A stretch of DNA of 5,493 nt from JAGXSE01 sp040757295 (GTDB taxonomy: Bacteria > Bacillota > PH28-bin88): assembly GCA_040757295.1 (NCBI GenBank), contig JBFLXH010000087.1, forward strand, positions 1 through 5,493, written 5' to 3'. The stretch's first letter is position 1, and each line of letters opens with the position of its first letter. Position numbers and translations under genes: made by a program. The notes below the pieces were generated by a model that was not told the origin of the DNA, did no database searches, and saw only the letters and a list, made by a program, of their open reading frames with translations. Positions 1 through 5,493 of this stretch are shown here, one piece after another.

Positions 1-192
1 GAGGCAGAAGCTTATTTAAGCGTAATCAGTCTAGGTGAAACCTATTATATTCTCTTCCGCAAGAAAGGCGAACAGGTGGCTAAAGAAGTAACCCAAAATA
101 TCATGATGGAGGAATCGTTGTCCCTGGCAGATGCTCCCTGGCCAAGAGTCATAGAAGCGGCGCGCATTAAAGCCAAAGGCGGTCTTTCATAA
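1..192 (+). pseudogene. PIN-domain (VapC-like) toxin, 5' end outside window, C-terminus truncated
   Basis: The frame is open from base 1 and ends at TAA 190-192, giving 63 visible residues. It reads like the middle of a PIN-domain ribonuclease: a 'YLSVISLGETYYILFRKKG' stretch (the acidic E of the conserved LGE helix is present), then a helix and 'PWPRVIEAARIKAKGGLS'. In VapC-type toxins this last motif is normally followed at once by a 'YADxF' segment carrying another metal-binding Asp and about 40 more residues. Here the frame stops right after 'GGLS', and none of the next three frames resumes the family sequence. The protein therefore probably lacks an active-site acid and is a broken toxin. 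The start lies left of the window. Its would-be antitoxin partner is not visible upstream; an AbrB-type gene instead faces it from the other strand. The PIN assignment rests on motif recognition; truncation is inferred from where homology should continue. Confidence 0.72.
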
Positions 193-237
193 CACAAGAA
201 TGCCGCATCGTTTTTTCAGAACTTAAAGGGCCAGGTG

Positions 238-390
238 TTATGTTATACCTCTGATTACGTCATCATTGTTGTCCTTCTCCAGAAAGACAACCTTATCGCC
301 CTCTTTTAAGCCGAGCTTCTTCCGGATTTCAATGGGGATTGTTACCTGCCCCTTCGATGAAATTCTCGCGATGTCCACATCGGCACCCAC
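238..390 (-). CDS. AbrB/SpoVT-family antitoxin or regulator, short
   Basis: From GTG 390 to TAA 240-238 this encodes 50 aa. The diagnostic swapped-hairpin AbrB signature is clear: 'ARISSKGQVTIPIEIRKKLG' followed by 'LKEGDKVVFLEKD'. Such small DNA-binding proteins act as antitoxins that autoregulate toxin operons, or as transition-state-type regulators. Start choice is uncertain: GTG 390 and GTG 378 are both in frame, and the frame stays open further upstream without ATG. The promoter at 421-449 ends just upstream, so translation must begin downstream of about 414, which fits either GTG; neither has a strong ribosome site. The C-terminus ('NNDDVIRGIT') is much shorter than in many family members of about 80 aa, which continue after the beta-strand with a helical dimer or toxin-binding tail. 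It may be truncated, although the DNA-binding domain is complete. It is convergent with the truncated PIN gene, an unusual arrangement for a TA pair. Confidence 0.7.
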   Translation of the reverse strand: MGADVDIARISSKGQVTIPIEIRKKLGLKEGDKVVFLEKDNNDDVIRGIT

Positions 391-420
391 TTTCTTTAAT
401 TTCTTTACTTTTCTTACTCT

Positions 421-449
421 ATTATACGCGGGATTCGCGAGACAATCAA
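421..449 (-). promoter_or_regulatory. Sigma-A-type promoter for the AbrB-family gene
   Basis: On the - strand there is a perfect TATAAT (426-421), preceded by exactly 17 bases and a TTGATT -35 box (449-444, 4 of 6 to consensus). Transcription would start near 414, about 25-35 bases before the possible GTG starts of the AbrB-type gene. The -35 box overlaps the stop codon of the 37-codon ORF at 446-559. No other recognisable -10/-35 pair sits in this stretch. Confidence 0.6.
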
Positions 450-559
450 TGTAATTTGACCACGATTATTTCTGTCACGAATCCATCGTCCAGCAGCTCT
501 CCGAGACATGCCCGACCCAGAACAATTCCTGGATGAGGCATCGACATATATTTCCTCAT
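446..559 (-). CDS. Unrecognised 37-aa ORF
   Basis: ATG 559 to TGA 448-446, 37 aa, beginning 'MRKYMSMPHPGIVLGRACLG' and ending 'EIIVVKLH'. A G-rich sequence (GGTGGGGGG, 574-566) lies 6 bases before the ATG and could act as a ribosome site. It starts 31 bases after the stop of the galU 3' fragment, on the same strand, so it may once have been the next gene of that operon. I do not recognise the product. No TM segment or known motif is evident, and the second half is hydrophobic. It could be the truncated head of a longer gene, because the sequence after it switches to the AbrB promoter and gene. A chance ORF remains possible. Confidence 0.3.
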   Translation of the reverse strand: MRKYMSMPHPGIVLGRACLGELLDDGFVTEIIVVKLH

Positions 560-590
560 TGACGACCCCCCACCAGCGATTAGCGGTTCA

Positions 591-822
591 TTAGGCCCCT
601 TCCGCCATTACAGCCGGCAACCTGCGCATCAATCCCTCCAGGTACTGCCGGAACGGCTCCCGCAAGTCCTCCCGCTGCAGGGCGAACTCCACCGTGGCCT
701 GCAAAAACCCCAGCCGGTCCCCCACATCGTACCGCCGCCCCTCGAACACATAGACGTACATGGGCCGCTCCCTGGCCAGGGATCGCAGGGCGTCAGTCAG
801 TTGAATCTCCCCGCCCGCGCCA
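591..822 (-). pseudogene. galU: galU 3' fragment (C-terminal ~76 residues), copy 1
   Basis: The frame ends at TAA 593-591 and reads 'GAGGEIQLTDALRSLARERP', then 'EGRRYDVGDRLGFLQATVEF' and a C-terminal helix. This is the end of bacterial UTP-glucose-1-phosphate uridylyltransferase, the enzyme that makes UDP-glucose for cell-surface polymers. 'EGRRYDVGD' is the highly conserved 'G.r.D.G' region near the active site. Upstream of the GAGGEIQLT codons homology stops abruptly at about 823. The frame then hits TGA within about 30 bases, and there is no start codon with a ribosome site, so this piece is not expressed as an enzyme. Together with the piece at 2526-3199 it would rebuild one GalU of about 300 aa, the normal family length. 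It shares about 94% of bases with a second C-terminal piece at 5201-5402; differences include Q/E, VYVF/ACVL and AEGA/ENGA. Confidence 0.85.
799..822. repeat. 24-bp direct repeat at galU breakpoint, left copy
   Basis: This matches 2531-2554 at 23 of 24 bases (A at 804 against G at 2536) in the same orientation. It encodes, on the - strand, the GalU residues GAGGEIQL. It lies exactly where the galU 3' fragment stops being galU-like. Excising one copy plus the ~1.7 kb between the two would join the galU pieces in frame. Confidence 0.75.
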
Positions 823-871
823 ATTGAGGGAAAGCCAGGCGCTCAGAACTTTCCGTTTTTGTTTGGCTGCA

Positions 872-1285
872 TCATTGCTTTGCTTTACGGTCATCTTTAG
901 TCTGTGCGGCACTCTTTTCTTTTGCCTTCAATCGATGGCTCAGGCTTTTGACGAATAATACTCCAACCAGTGCCCCAATACCGTCAGCGAGCAGATCAGT
1001 GAATTCAAAATCCCGGCCAGGTATCCGGAGCTGGTGTAGTTCATCAGTTAAGCCGTAAAGCCAGGTAAAGTAAAAAGCTGTTTTCCAAGGGGCAGGTATA
1101 CCCCATTGCAGTAGACCCCAGCAAATGGCAGCCCCTAAAGCAAAATAGGCTACCAGGTGACCCCAGTCATGTTTGGCGGTAAAGCTAATGGTTTTGACAA
1201 TCCACTCCCCCGGTTGGGAGGATAGGTAATAAATACCGATCATCAAAGCTCCCGCCGGAAAGAAAAACAAAAGGTTTCTCCACAA
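872..1285 (-). CDS. VanZ-family integral membrane protein
   Basis: 137 aa. The VanZ signature is complete: 'IYYLSSQPG' near residues 18-26, 'KHDWGHLVAYFALG' (38-51, conserved His43), then 'DELHQLRIPGRDFEFTDLLAD' in pieces (D81, E82, H84, Q85, PGR 89-91, D97, D101). Hydrophobic segments at about 4-22, 45-61, 66-80 and 99-115 predict a small polytopic membrane protein, with a charged Lys-rich tail in the cytoplasm. VanZ-family proteins are linked to teicoplanin resistance in vanA clusters, but most, like stand-alone copies in surface-polysaccharide loci, have no assigned activity. The start is TTG 1285: TGA lies just upstream in frame, an AGGTGG site sits 12 bases before TTG, and starting at the later Met15 would cut the first membrane segment. 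It begins 19 bases after the stop of a remnant frame on the same strand, suggesting an old operon. Confidence 0.88.
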   Translation of the reverse strand: MWRNLLFFFPAGALMIGIYYLSSQPGEWIVKTISFTAKHDWGHLVAYFALGAAICWGLLQWGIPAPWKTAFYFTWLYGLTDELHQLRIPGRDFEFTDLLADGIGALVGVLFVKSLSHRLKAKEKSAAQTKDDRKAKQ

Positions 1286-1304
1286 TTTTCAATCAATCCA
1301 CCTG

Positions 1305-1415
1305 TCATTTCAAAGAAGTCTCAAAATAATCAACTACGACCTCCGCTTTGGGTATCCACTTAGCTGCTTCGTGCCGGCAGCTGCTCTCATGAAGGCAGCC
1401 GTAGGGACCAGAGCA
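1305..1415 (-). pseudogene. Possible 3' remnant of the gene preceding VanZ
   Basis: A - strand frame bounded by TAA 1418-1416 and TGA 1307-1305 gives 36 residues without a start codon. The end reads like a genuine protein tail ('AAKWIPKAEVVVDYFETSLK'). Its TGA lies four bases before the AGGTGG ribosome site that serves VanZ, the spacing expected of two genes in one operon. It also has a Cys/His-rich portion ('CSGPYGCLHESSCRH'). I do not recognise the family. Frame, position and composition suggest the severed end of an upstream gene whose body was lost where the Rpn gene region begins; a chance frame is also possible. Confidence 0.3.
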
Positions 1416-1478
1416 TTAACCGGACCAGCTGCATTCCATGCCTTCCCATCTTCCTTGCCGGCTGCAAAAAAAGCGCTC

Positions 1479-1507
1479 TTGCCACCGCGGCAATCCACTG
1501 ATAAAAT
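1479..1507 (+). promoter_or_regulatory. Sigma-A-type promoter for the Rpn gene
   Basis: TTGCCA (1479-1484, 5 of 6 to the -35 consensus), 17 bases, then TAAAAT (1502-1507, 5 of 6 to the -10). Transcription would begin near 1514, just before a G-rich ribosome site (GGCGGTGG, 1515-1522). This argues against translation from the ATG at 1438 and for TTG 1528 (or GTG 1519). The -35 region lies within a small inverted repeat, TTGCC-accgc-GGCAA (1479-1493), which could be an operator. Confidence 0.55.
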
Positions 1508-1527
1508 TAAGGCAGGCGGTGGTTTCT

Positions 1528-2448
<921 letters not shown>

Positions 2449-2459
2449 GCCGGTCGTTG

Positions 2460-2489
2460 CCCACCGGGTTTCCGGTGGGTTTCTTGTTT
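2460..2489 (+). terminator. Rho-independent terminator of the Rpn gene
   Basis: A perfect 8-bp stem CCCACCGG / CCGGTGGG with a GTTT loop is followed by TTTCTTGTTT. It starts 11 bases after the Rpn stop codon. Confidence 0.9.
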
Positions 2490-2525
2490 CACCAAGCCGG
2501 AGTTAAGGGCCGGCATTACTCTTCC

Positions 2526-3199
2526 CGGTAAGTTGGATCTCCCCGCCCGCGCCAGGTTCCTGCCGCTCCAGGAAGTCGAACACCTCCGGCTCGATGATAT
2601 ACCTCCCCAGTACCGCTCACGTGGACGGCGCCTCTTCCGGCCGGGGCTTTTCCACCAGATCCTTTACCCGGTACAGACCGGGTCCCACGTACTCCGGCCT
2701 GACGATCCCGTATTTCCTGGTATCCTCCACACGCACTTCCTGTACTCCCAAAATTGAACCCCCAAATTTTCCGTAGACCTCCAGCATCTGCTGCAGGCAG
2801 GGCACCCGGCTGTCGATCACGTCGTCCCCCAGCAGCACCGCGAAGGGCTCGTCCCCGATGAACTTCCGGGCGCACCACACCGCGTGCCCCAGGCCACGAG
2901 GCTCCTTCTGCCGCACATAGTGGATATCCACCATCTCACTGATCTCCCGCACCAGGCCCAGCAGTTCGCTGTTTCCCTTCTGTTCCAGGGTAACCTCCAT
3001 CTCCACCGACCGGTCGAAGTGGTCCTCGATGGCCCGCTTCCCCCGGCCGGTGACGATGATGATGTCCTCGATCCCCGAGGCCACCGCTTCCTCCACTATG
3101 TACTGGATGGTGGGCTTATCCACGATAGGCAGCATCTCTTTAGGCTGGGCCTTGGTGGCCGGCAAGAACCGCGTCCCCAACCCCGCCGCCGGGATGATG
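2526..3199 (-). pseudogene. galU: galU 5' and middle fragment, start and 3' end lost, internal TGA
   Basis: Read on -, this begins 'IIPAAGLGTRFLPATKAQPK' (nucleotide-binding loop), then 'PTIQYIVEEAVASGIEDIII', 'GLGHAVWCARKF', 'AVLLGDDVI' (catalytic Asp region) and 'LVEKPRPEEAPST'. It would be the first ~225 residues of UTP-glucose-1-phosphate uridylyltransferase. Three lesions are visible. First, the usual first codons are gone: upstream of ATC ATC (about 3198) the frame reads without homology to a TAA, with no ATG, and TTG 3180 would drop the nucleotide-binding loop. Second, a TGA at 2619-2617 sits where the family has an ordinary Asn-Leu-Ala-type stretch, yet 'AVLGRYIIEPEVFDFLERQE' resumes in the same frame after it. 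Third, the frame leaves galU at 'GGEIQLT', where the 24-bp repeat lies. The rest of the gene is the piece at 591-822. GC-rich throughout. Confidence 0.88.
2531..2554. repeat. 24-bp direct repeat at galU breakpoint, right copy
   Basis: Partner of 799-822 (23 of 24 identical). It lies at the extreme 3' end of the galU 5' fragment, so the ~1.7 kb VanZ/Rpn segment is bracketed by this repeat within galU coding sequence. Confidence 0.75.
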
Positions 3200-3302
3200 C
3201 ACGTTTCTCTATGGCTGTGATGTTACTTGACTATTCTACTGGGTGGGAGAGTCATTGCGGGTAAAGGAATGCCCGGACCCGTCTCTCACTTAGCCCCCCC
3301 CC
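3200..3302. other. Unassigned spacer with an imperfect hairpin
   Basis: No gene is recognised between the galU 5' breakpoint and the glycosyltransferase tail. An imperfect hairpin is visible at 3247-3287: outer arms GAGAG/CTCTC and inner arms CGGGT/ACCCG, with a 14-base loop. It has no U-run, so it does not look like a terminator. A short + strand frame stops at 3258-3264. Confidence 0.3.
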
Positions 3303-3303
3303 C
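3294..3303 (+). repeat. Homopolymer of ten C
   Basis: Ten consecutive C on + (ten G on -) directly follow the last stop codon of the glycosyltransferase remnant. Such runs slip during replication and are error-prone in sequencing. Confidence 0.95.
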
Positions 3304-3449
3304 TAATTCAGGTAGCGGTCGTAGATACCGGCCATTTCAACTAAGTACCTTCTCTAGGGAATAGTCCTGGATCTATTCTCGGCCGGCAGCCCAATGGTAT
3401 TCCGCAATTCACGGTCTGAAATAAGCTTTTCCAGGGCAGCGGTGACATG
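3303..3449 (-). pseudogene. Glycosyltransferase (GT4-type) C-terminal remnant, frameshifted
   Basis: Reading -, one frame gives 'VTAALEKLISDRELRNTIGL', the usual C-terminal 'ALxxLlsDxelRxxlG' helix of family-4 glycosyltransferases. It then decays to a TAG (3356-3354). In the neighbouring frame the DNA at that point reads 'DYSLEKVL', and the original frame then gives 'EMAGIYDRYLN' and TAG 3305-3303. The composite is what such enzymes normally end with: a (F/Y)S.E... segment and a final 'Y..Y' helix. At least two small indels, or equivalent changes, have therefore hit this tail, and the whole catalytic part is missing. It fits a former polysaccharide gene cluster with galU and galE. The GT4 call rests on general C-terminal pattern only. 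Confidence 0.55.
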
Positions 3450-3541
3450 GAGTTAGGCAGGCCTTATTATTAGGCCCCGTAGGCCAAGGTGGTGGACAGC
3501 ATTCCAAGGTCCCAGTTCAAGCGGTTTCTTTAGAATTATCA
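3450..3541. other. Spacer, nothing recognised except a short inverted repeat
   Basis: Between the glycosyltransferase remnant and the DUF5615 stop I find no coding frame. A small inverted repeat GGCCT-tattatt-AGGCC (3460-3476) lies about 65 bases downstream of the toxin stop on -. It has no following T-run, so a terminator role is doubtful. Confidence 0.3.
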
Positions 3542-3895
3542 CTAGCGCAGCTTCCTTATGCGCAGTCGGTTGCGCGTGATGACCGAAAACGCCCCTCTTA
3601 ACTCATCAAGGTGCTTGTTTAGTTCGCCCGCCACGAGCCGGGCTTTCGTCTCTTGAGATAGCGCCATCAACCTGACCAAAACAACTCCGGCAGCAACTCG
3701 ACCCTGGCGAAACACGATCTCGCCAAAATCCTTGTCGGATGTTATTAGCACGGCTTGTAATTTGTTTGCCAAGTTCAAAACCGCCTCGTCGGTTATACCC
3801 GGTTCCATCTCCGCCACATAAGTCACCATGTGGCCAGAGGAACGTATAGCGATAACGATATCTCTATCAACGCTTTCATCCGCCACAAAGTTCAT
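3542..3895 (-). CDS. DUF5615 PIN-like toxin candidate
   Basis: 117 aa, ATG 3895 to TAG 3544-3542. It opens 'MNFVADESVDRDIVIAIRSS', typical of the DUF5615/Mut7-C-like PIN-fold family. Acidic residues sit where PIN nucleases bind metal: D6/E7, D36/E37 ('TDEAVL') and D54/D56 ('LITSDKDFGEI'). The tail is Arg/Lys-rich. Such proteins are usually the second gene of a pair whose first encodes a DUF433 protein, and are regarded as VapC-like ribonuclease toxins. Here its ATG overlaps the DUF433 stop (ATGA), so the two are translationally coupled; GAGG about 8 bases upstream is its ribosome site. The gene looks complete. The RNase role is inferred from fold and context, not shown. Confidence 0.85.
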   Translation of the reverse strand: MNFVADESVDRDIVIAIRSSGHMVTYVAEMEPGITDEAVLNLANKLQAVLITSDKDFGEIVFRQGRVAAGVVLVRLMALSQETKARLVAGELNKHLDELRGAFSVITRNRLRIRKLR

Positions 3896-4128
3896 TGCGC
3901 TGCCTCTTCGACGGGGTATACCACGTCAGCTTTGATTGCTTGCGCGGCGAAAGCCAGTGCGGCACGAACGGCTTCTTCTGTTAAACGGGGATGTGCCTGG
4001 ATAACCTGTTCGACCGTTTCGCCCGCGGCGAGCTTCTCCAGTATTAAATCGACTGGGATTCTAGTGCCGGCAATAACCGGCTTACCCATAAGGACGTTGG
4101 GATCTGATTTGATTAGGTTAGTGGCCAT
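3892..4128 (-). CDS. DUF433 antitoxin-type protein
   Basis: 78 aa, ATG 4128 to TGA 3894-3892. The sequence 'GKPVIAGTRIPVDLILEKLA' followed by 'AGETVEQVIQAHPRLTEEAV' is the DUF433 signature, a small helix-turn-helix-like domain, and the acidic tail 'VVYPVEEAAQ' probably wraps the partner. DUF433 proteins are almost always found just before DUF5615 PIN-like genes and are taken to be their antitoxins and operon repressors. The frame extends upstream to an ATG at 4230, but 4128 is chosen because GGAGGAGGT (4146-4138) lies 9 bases before it, homology begins there, and the promoter candidate falls inside the longer version. It is the first gene of the two-gene operon and sits between the galE tail and the decayed glycosyltransferase/galU sequence. 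Confidence 0.87.
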   Translation of the reverse strand: MATNLIKSDPNVLMGKPVIAGTRIPVDLILEKLAAGETVEQVIQAHPRLTEEAVRAALAFAAQAIKADVVYPVEEAAQ

Positions 4129-4164
4129 CACGTGTCTACCTCCTCCACATAGTCTTCTTCTATT

Positions 4165-4173
4165 ATTGTACCA
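4165..4173 (-). promoter_or_regulatory. Extended -10 promoter candidate for the DUF433-DUF5615 operon
   Basis: On -, TGGTACAAT is an extended -10 (TGn plus TACAAT, 5 of 6), about 37 bases before the DUF433 start and upstream of its strong ribosome site. No convincing -35 is seen, which extended -10 promoters can tolerate. Confidence 0.4.
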
Positions 4174-4203
4174 GATGCCCCGCCCCCGTAAAATATTCAT
4201 TCC

Positions 4204-4219
4204 GACAATAACGATTGTC
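4204..4219. repeat. Inverted repeat upstream of the DUF433 promoter
   Basis: Perfect 6-bp arms GACAAT/ATTGTC around a 4-base centre, about 30 bases upstream of the -10 candidate. It may be an operator for the antitoxin, but arms this short also occur by chance. Confidence 0.25.
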
Positions 4220-4238
4220 TCGTGAACCAAGGATTTGC

Positions 4239-4415
4239 TTATTTCTTCCTACCGGCAAACCAGGCGGCGGTGTGTTTAAGCCCATCCTCCAGCGTCACCC
4301 GCGGGCGCCAGCCCATCTCCCGTTTCGCCAGCCCCGCGTCCAGGAGGCTCGAGCGCAGGTCACCCGCCCGGGGTGGGCCGTAAACGGGCGCCGGGACTTC
4401 ACACTGCTTACCCTG
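4239..4415 (-). pseudogene. galE: galE-type nucleotide-sugar epimerase C-terminal fragment
   Basis: The last ~58 residues of the open frame ending TAA 4241-4239 read 'PVYGPPRAGDLRSSLLDAGL' then 'GWRPRVTLEDGLKHTAAWF'. This is the characteristic end of UDP-glucose 4-epimerase and related SDR epimerases ('R.GD.....D...a...LGW.P...l..Gl..t..W'). The Rossmann GxxGxxG and the catalytic YxxxK are absent, so it cannot be active. It is GC-rich, whereas the HD-domain sequence fused in frame to its N-terminal side is clearly AT-richer; the join is near 4411-4422. GalE and GalU act in the same UDP-glucose/UDP-galactose supply, so both fragments probably derive from one sugar locus. Confidence 0.8.
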
Positions 4416-5192
4416 CTGCCGCAGCATAATACGGTCCAGTGTTTCTTTATGTGGTTTCACATTCTCGTAGCGCTCATTAATGGCTTCAAGTATAGTGGTA
4501 TCGTCCAGCCTTAAGTAGCTCTCTAATTGTTCCAGGTTCGGATAAGTCCCCTCGTACTCCTTCTGCAGATAATCCTTAAGGAATTTTGCTAGAAAGTAGT
4601 CATAAATTCTACTGGTTTTATGGAAATAAACCTGTATAAACATCCAATACCGAGCAAAAATTAGACCTTCCACTGCCTGAACTCCATCGGAATCGATGCC
4701 TAGCTGCCAAACACCAGGGATCGTATCCTGTATCTCGTTGTCAGTTACCTCTGTCTCTTTAATCGGTACGACTGTTAACGTATCCAAAATTCGTTCCAAA
4801 TCATACTTCCCGTAATTCACACCGCAATAATAAGAGTCCCTGAGTAGATAGTCCAGTTTATCCGCATCCATCTCTCCGCTGATAATGCTACCCAAAAATA
4901 CCAGTTCTGTTGCGAGGTAACCTTTAGAAAGTAGACTTGTAATTTCTTCCACACGAATATCTGGGAAAGAACTTTTTATGATAGGGCTAAAAAATTCCTT
5001 AATGATGGCAATAGAATAGTTTTCGTGCTCTAAGTTATTTGGGAAGGCTCCCTCTCCGGCATGGGAAAATGGGGCATGTCCAACATCATGAAGCAAGCTA
5101 GCCAGCCTTACCACTTGCTTAAGCCTAGAAATTAGATTGGATTTTTCTGCCCAGTGGTGCTTTGGTTTTAACGCGTTAATCGGGGTCCGCAT
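4416..5192 (-). pseudogene. HD-domain phosphohydrolase fragment, fused to galE tail
   Basis: About 259 residues of a COG1078-like HD phosphohydrolase (dNTPase/dGTPase-related). 'RLASLLHDVGHAPFSHAGEG' carries the HD pair (H35, D36), and 'SGEMDADKLDYLLRDSYYCG' (about 105-124) is the second conserved block. Family members normally start about 60-80 residues earlier with a 'RFEHSLGV'-type motif supplying another metal-binding His. That part is missing, as is the usual C-terminal half after 'RIMLRQ'. ATG 5192 starts the frame 8 bases after the galU copy-2 stop; GAAGG abuts it with almost no spacing, so translation is doubtful. The piece is AT-rich between GC-rich galU and galE sequences, so it probably came from elsewhere. 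The frame is open across the galE join, giving a possible 317-aa hybrid. Confidence 0.78.
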
Positions 5193-5200
5193 CCTTCAAA

Positions 5201-5402
5201 TTATGCCCCATTCTCCATTACGGCCGGCAACCGGCGCATCAATCCCTCCAGGTACTCCCGGAACGGCTCCCGCAAGTCCTCCCGCTGCAGGGCGAACTCC
5301 ACCGTGGCCTGCAAAAACCCCAGCCGGTCCCCCACGTCGTACCGCCGGCCCTCCAACACGCAGGCGTACATGGGCCGCTCCCTGGCCAGGGACCGCAGGG
5401 CG
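5201..5402 (-). pseudogene. galU: galU 3' fragment (C-terminal ~66 residues), copy 2
   Basis: Ends at TAA 5203-5201. It reads 'ALRSLARERPMYACVLEGRR' then 'YDVGDRLGFLQATVEFALQR' to a short tail 'VMENGA'. It aligns without gaps to copy 1 (603-792 against 5213-5402) with about a dozen base differences. Beyond 5402 the DNA no longer matches galU, although the frame stays open and reads 'SEIQTFAALRS' where GalU has 'GEIQLTDALRS'; this partial likeness may be microhomology at the joint. Nucleotide-binding and catalytic parts are absent, so it is not functional. The next frame on the same strand (HD-GalE hybrid) starts 8 bases after its stop. The order galU-galE may reflect the original operon. Confidence 0.83.
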
Positions 5403-5493
5403 GCAAAAGTTTGGATTTCGCTTGGTTGTAAGTTCCCACCATTCCCGTTATAATATAGGCAAGGGGGTGTTTCCATGCTTCCATCACCCAAGG
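5403..5493 (-). CDS. Unrecognised reading frame joined to galU copy 2, runs off right edge
   Basis: Upstream of the galU joint the frame most protein-like to my eye is not the galU frame but one reading 'MEAWKHPLAYIITGMVGTYN' and then 'QAKSKLL', from ATG 5484 or the preceding GTG. It has a hydrophobic centre and could be the beginning of a small membrane or structural protein cut by the joint at about 5402. The galU-frame alternative is open as well but looks like noise ('METPPCLYYNGNGG'). I do not recognise either. Confidence 0.25.

Noticed and set aside
1438..1527. Upstream extension of the Rpn frame to ATG 1438
   Set aside because: A good promoter (1479-1507) lies inside it, there is no ribosome site before the ATG, and the added residues do not look like the family.
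2884..3264. Long + strand frames opposite galU, and similar ones opposite the Rpn gene
   Set aside because: They are antisense shadows caused by GC-rich codon structure; their translations show no domain or ribosome site.
3473..3525. tRNA-like text (GCCCCGTAGGCCAAG ... GTTCAAG)
   Set aside because: The distance to the GTTCAA is too short, acceptor and T stems do not pair, and no anticodon arm can be drawn.
4129..4230. 34-residue N-terminal extension of the DUF433 protein
   Set aside because: The conserved domain begins at ATG 4128, which has a strong GGAGGAGGT site; the extension has no homology-like pattern and covers the promoter candidate.

Overview
The window looks like an accessory, heavily rearranged stretch of a Gram-positive (Firmicutes/Clostridia-type) chromosome. 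The signs are an AbrB/SpoVT-type regulator, sigma-A-like promoters, GGAGG-type ribosome sites, TTG starts, and a mix of GC-rich and AT-rich genes of different apparent origin. I cannot name the species from sequence alone.

Layout, left to right. (1) Bases 1-590 hold the end of a PIN-domain (VapC-like) toxin gene on +, cut short in its C-terminal part. Facing it on - are a short AbrB-type antitoxin with a convincing promoter and a 37-aa unknown ORF. (2) Bases 591-3199 are one galU gene (UTP-glucose-1-phosphate uridylyltransferase, - strand) split in two. The 3' piece is at 591-822 and the 5'/middle piece at 2526-3199. They are separated by about 1.7 kb carrying a VanZ-family membrane protein (-), a remnant of the gene that preceded it, and an Rpn-family PD-(D/E)XK nuclease/'putative transposase' (+) with its own promoter and terminator. 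The two galU pieces share a 24-bp near-perfect direct repeat exactly at the split. (3) Bases 3200-3541 hold the frameshifted tail of a glycosyltransferase and otherwise nothing I recognise. (4) Bases 3542-4128 are an intact two-gene toxin-antitoxin-like operon (DUF433 antitoxin, then DUF5615 PIN-like toxin; - strand, ATGA overlap). (5) Bases 4239-5192 form one open frame that is a chimera: an AT-rich HD-domain phosphohydrolase fragment joined in frame to the GC-rich last ~57 residues of a GalE-type nucleotide-sugar epimerase. (6) Bases 5201-5402 are a second galU C-terminal fragment, about 94% identical to the first, joined at the right edge to an unrecognised reading frame.

Interpretation. 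The GC-rich backbone (galU, galE, glycosyltransferase tail, perhaps VanZ) looks like a decayed nucleotide-sugar/polysaccharide locus. It has been broken repeatedly and is interleaved with toxin-antitoxin-type and nuclease genes. The most interesting points are an in-frame internal start with a strong ribosome site inside the Rpn gene (a candidate intragenic antitoxin), the clustering of all three galU breakpoints at the GGEIQLTDALR codons, and the HD-GalE fusion frame. An assembly artefact across the galU repeats cannot be excluded from sequence alone.
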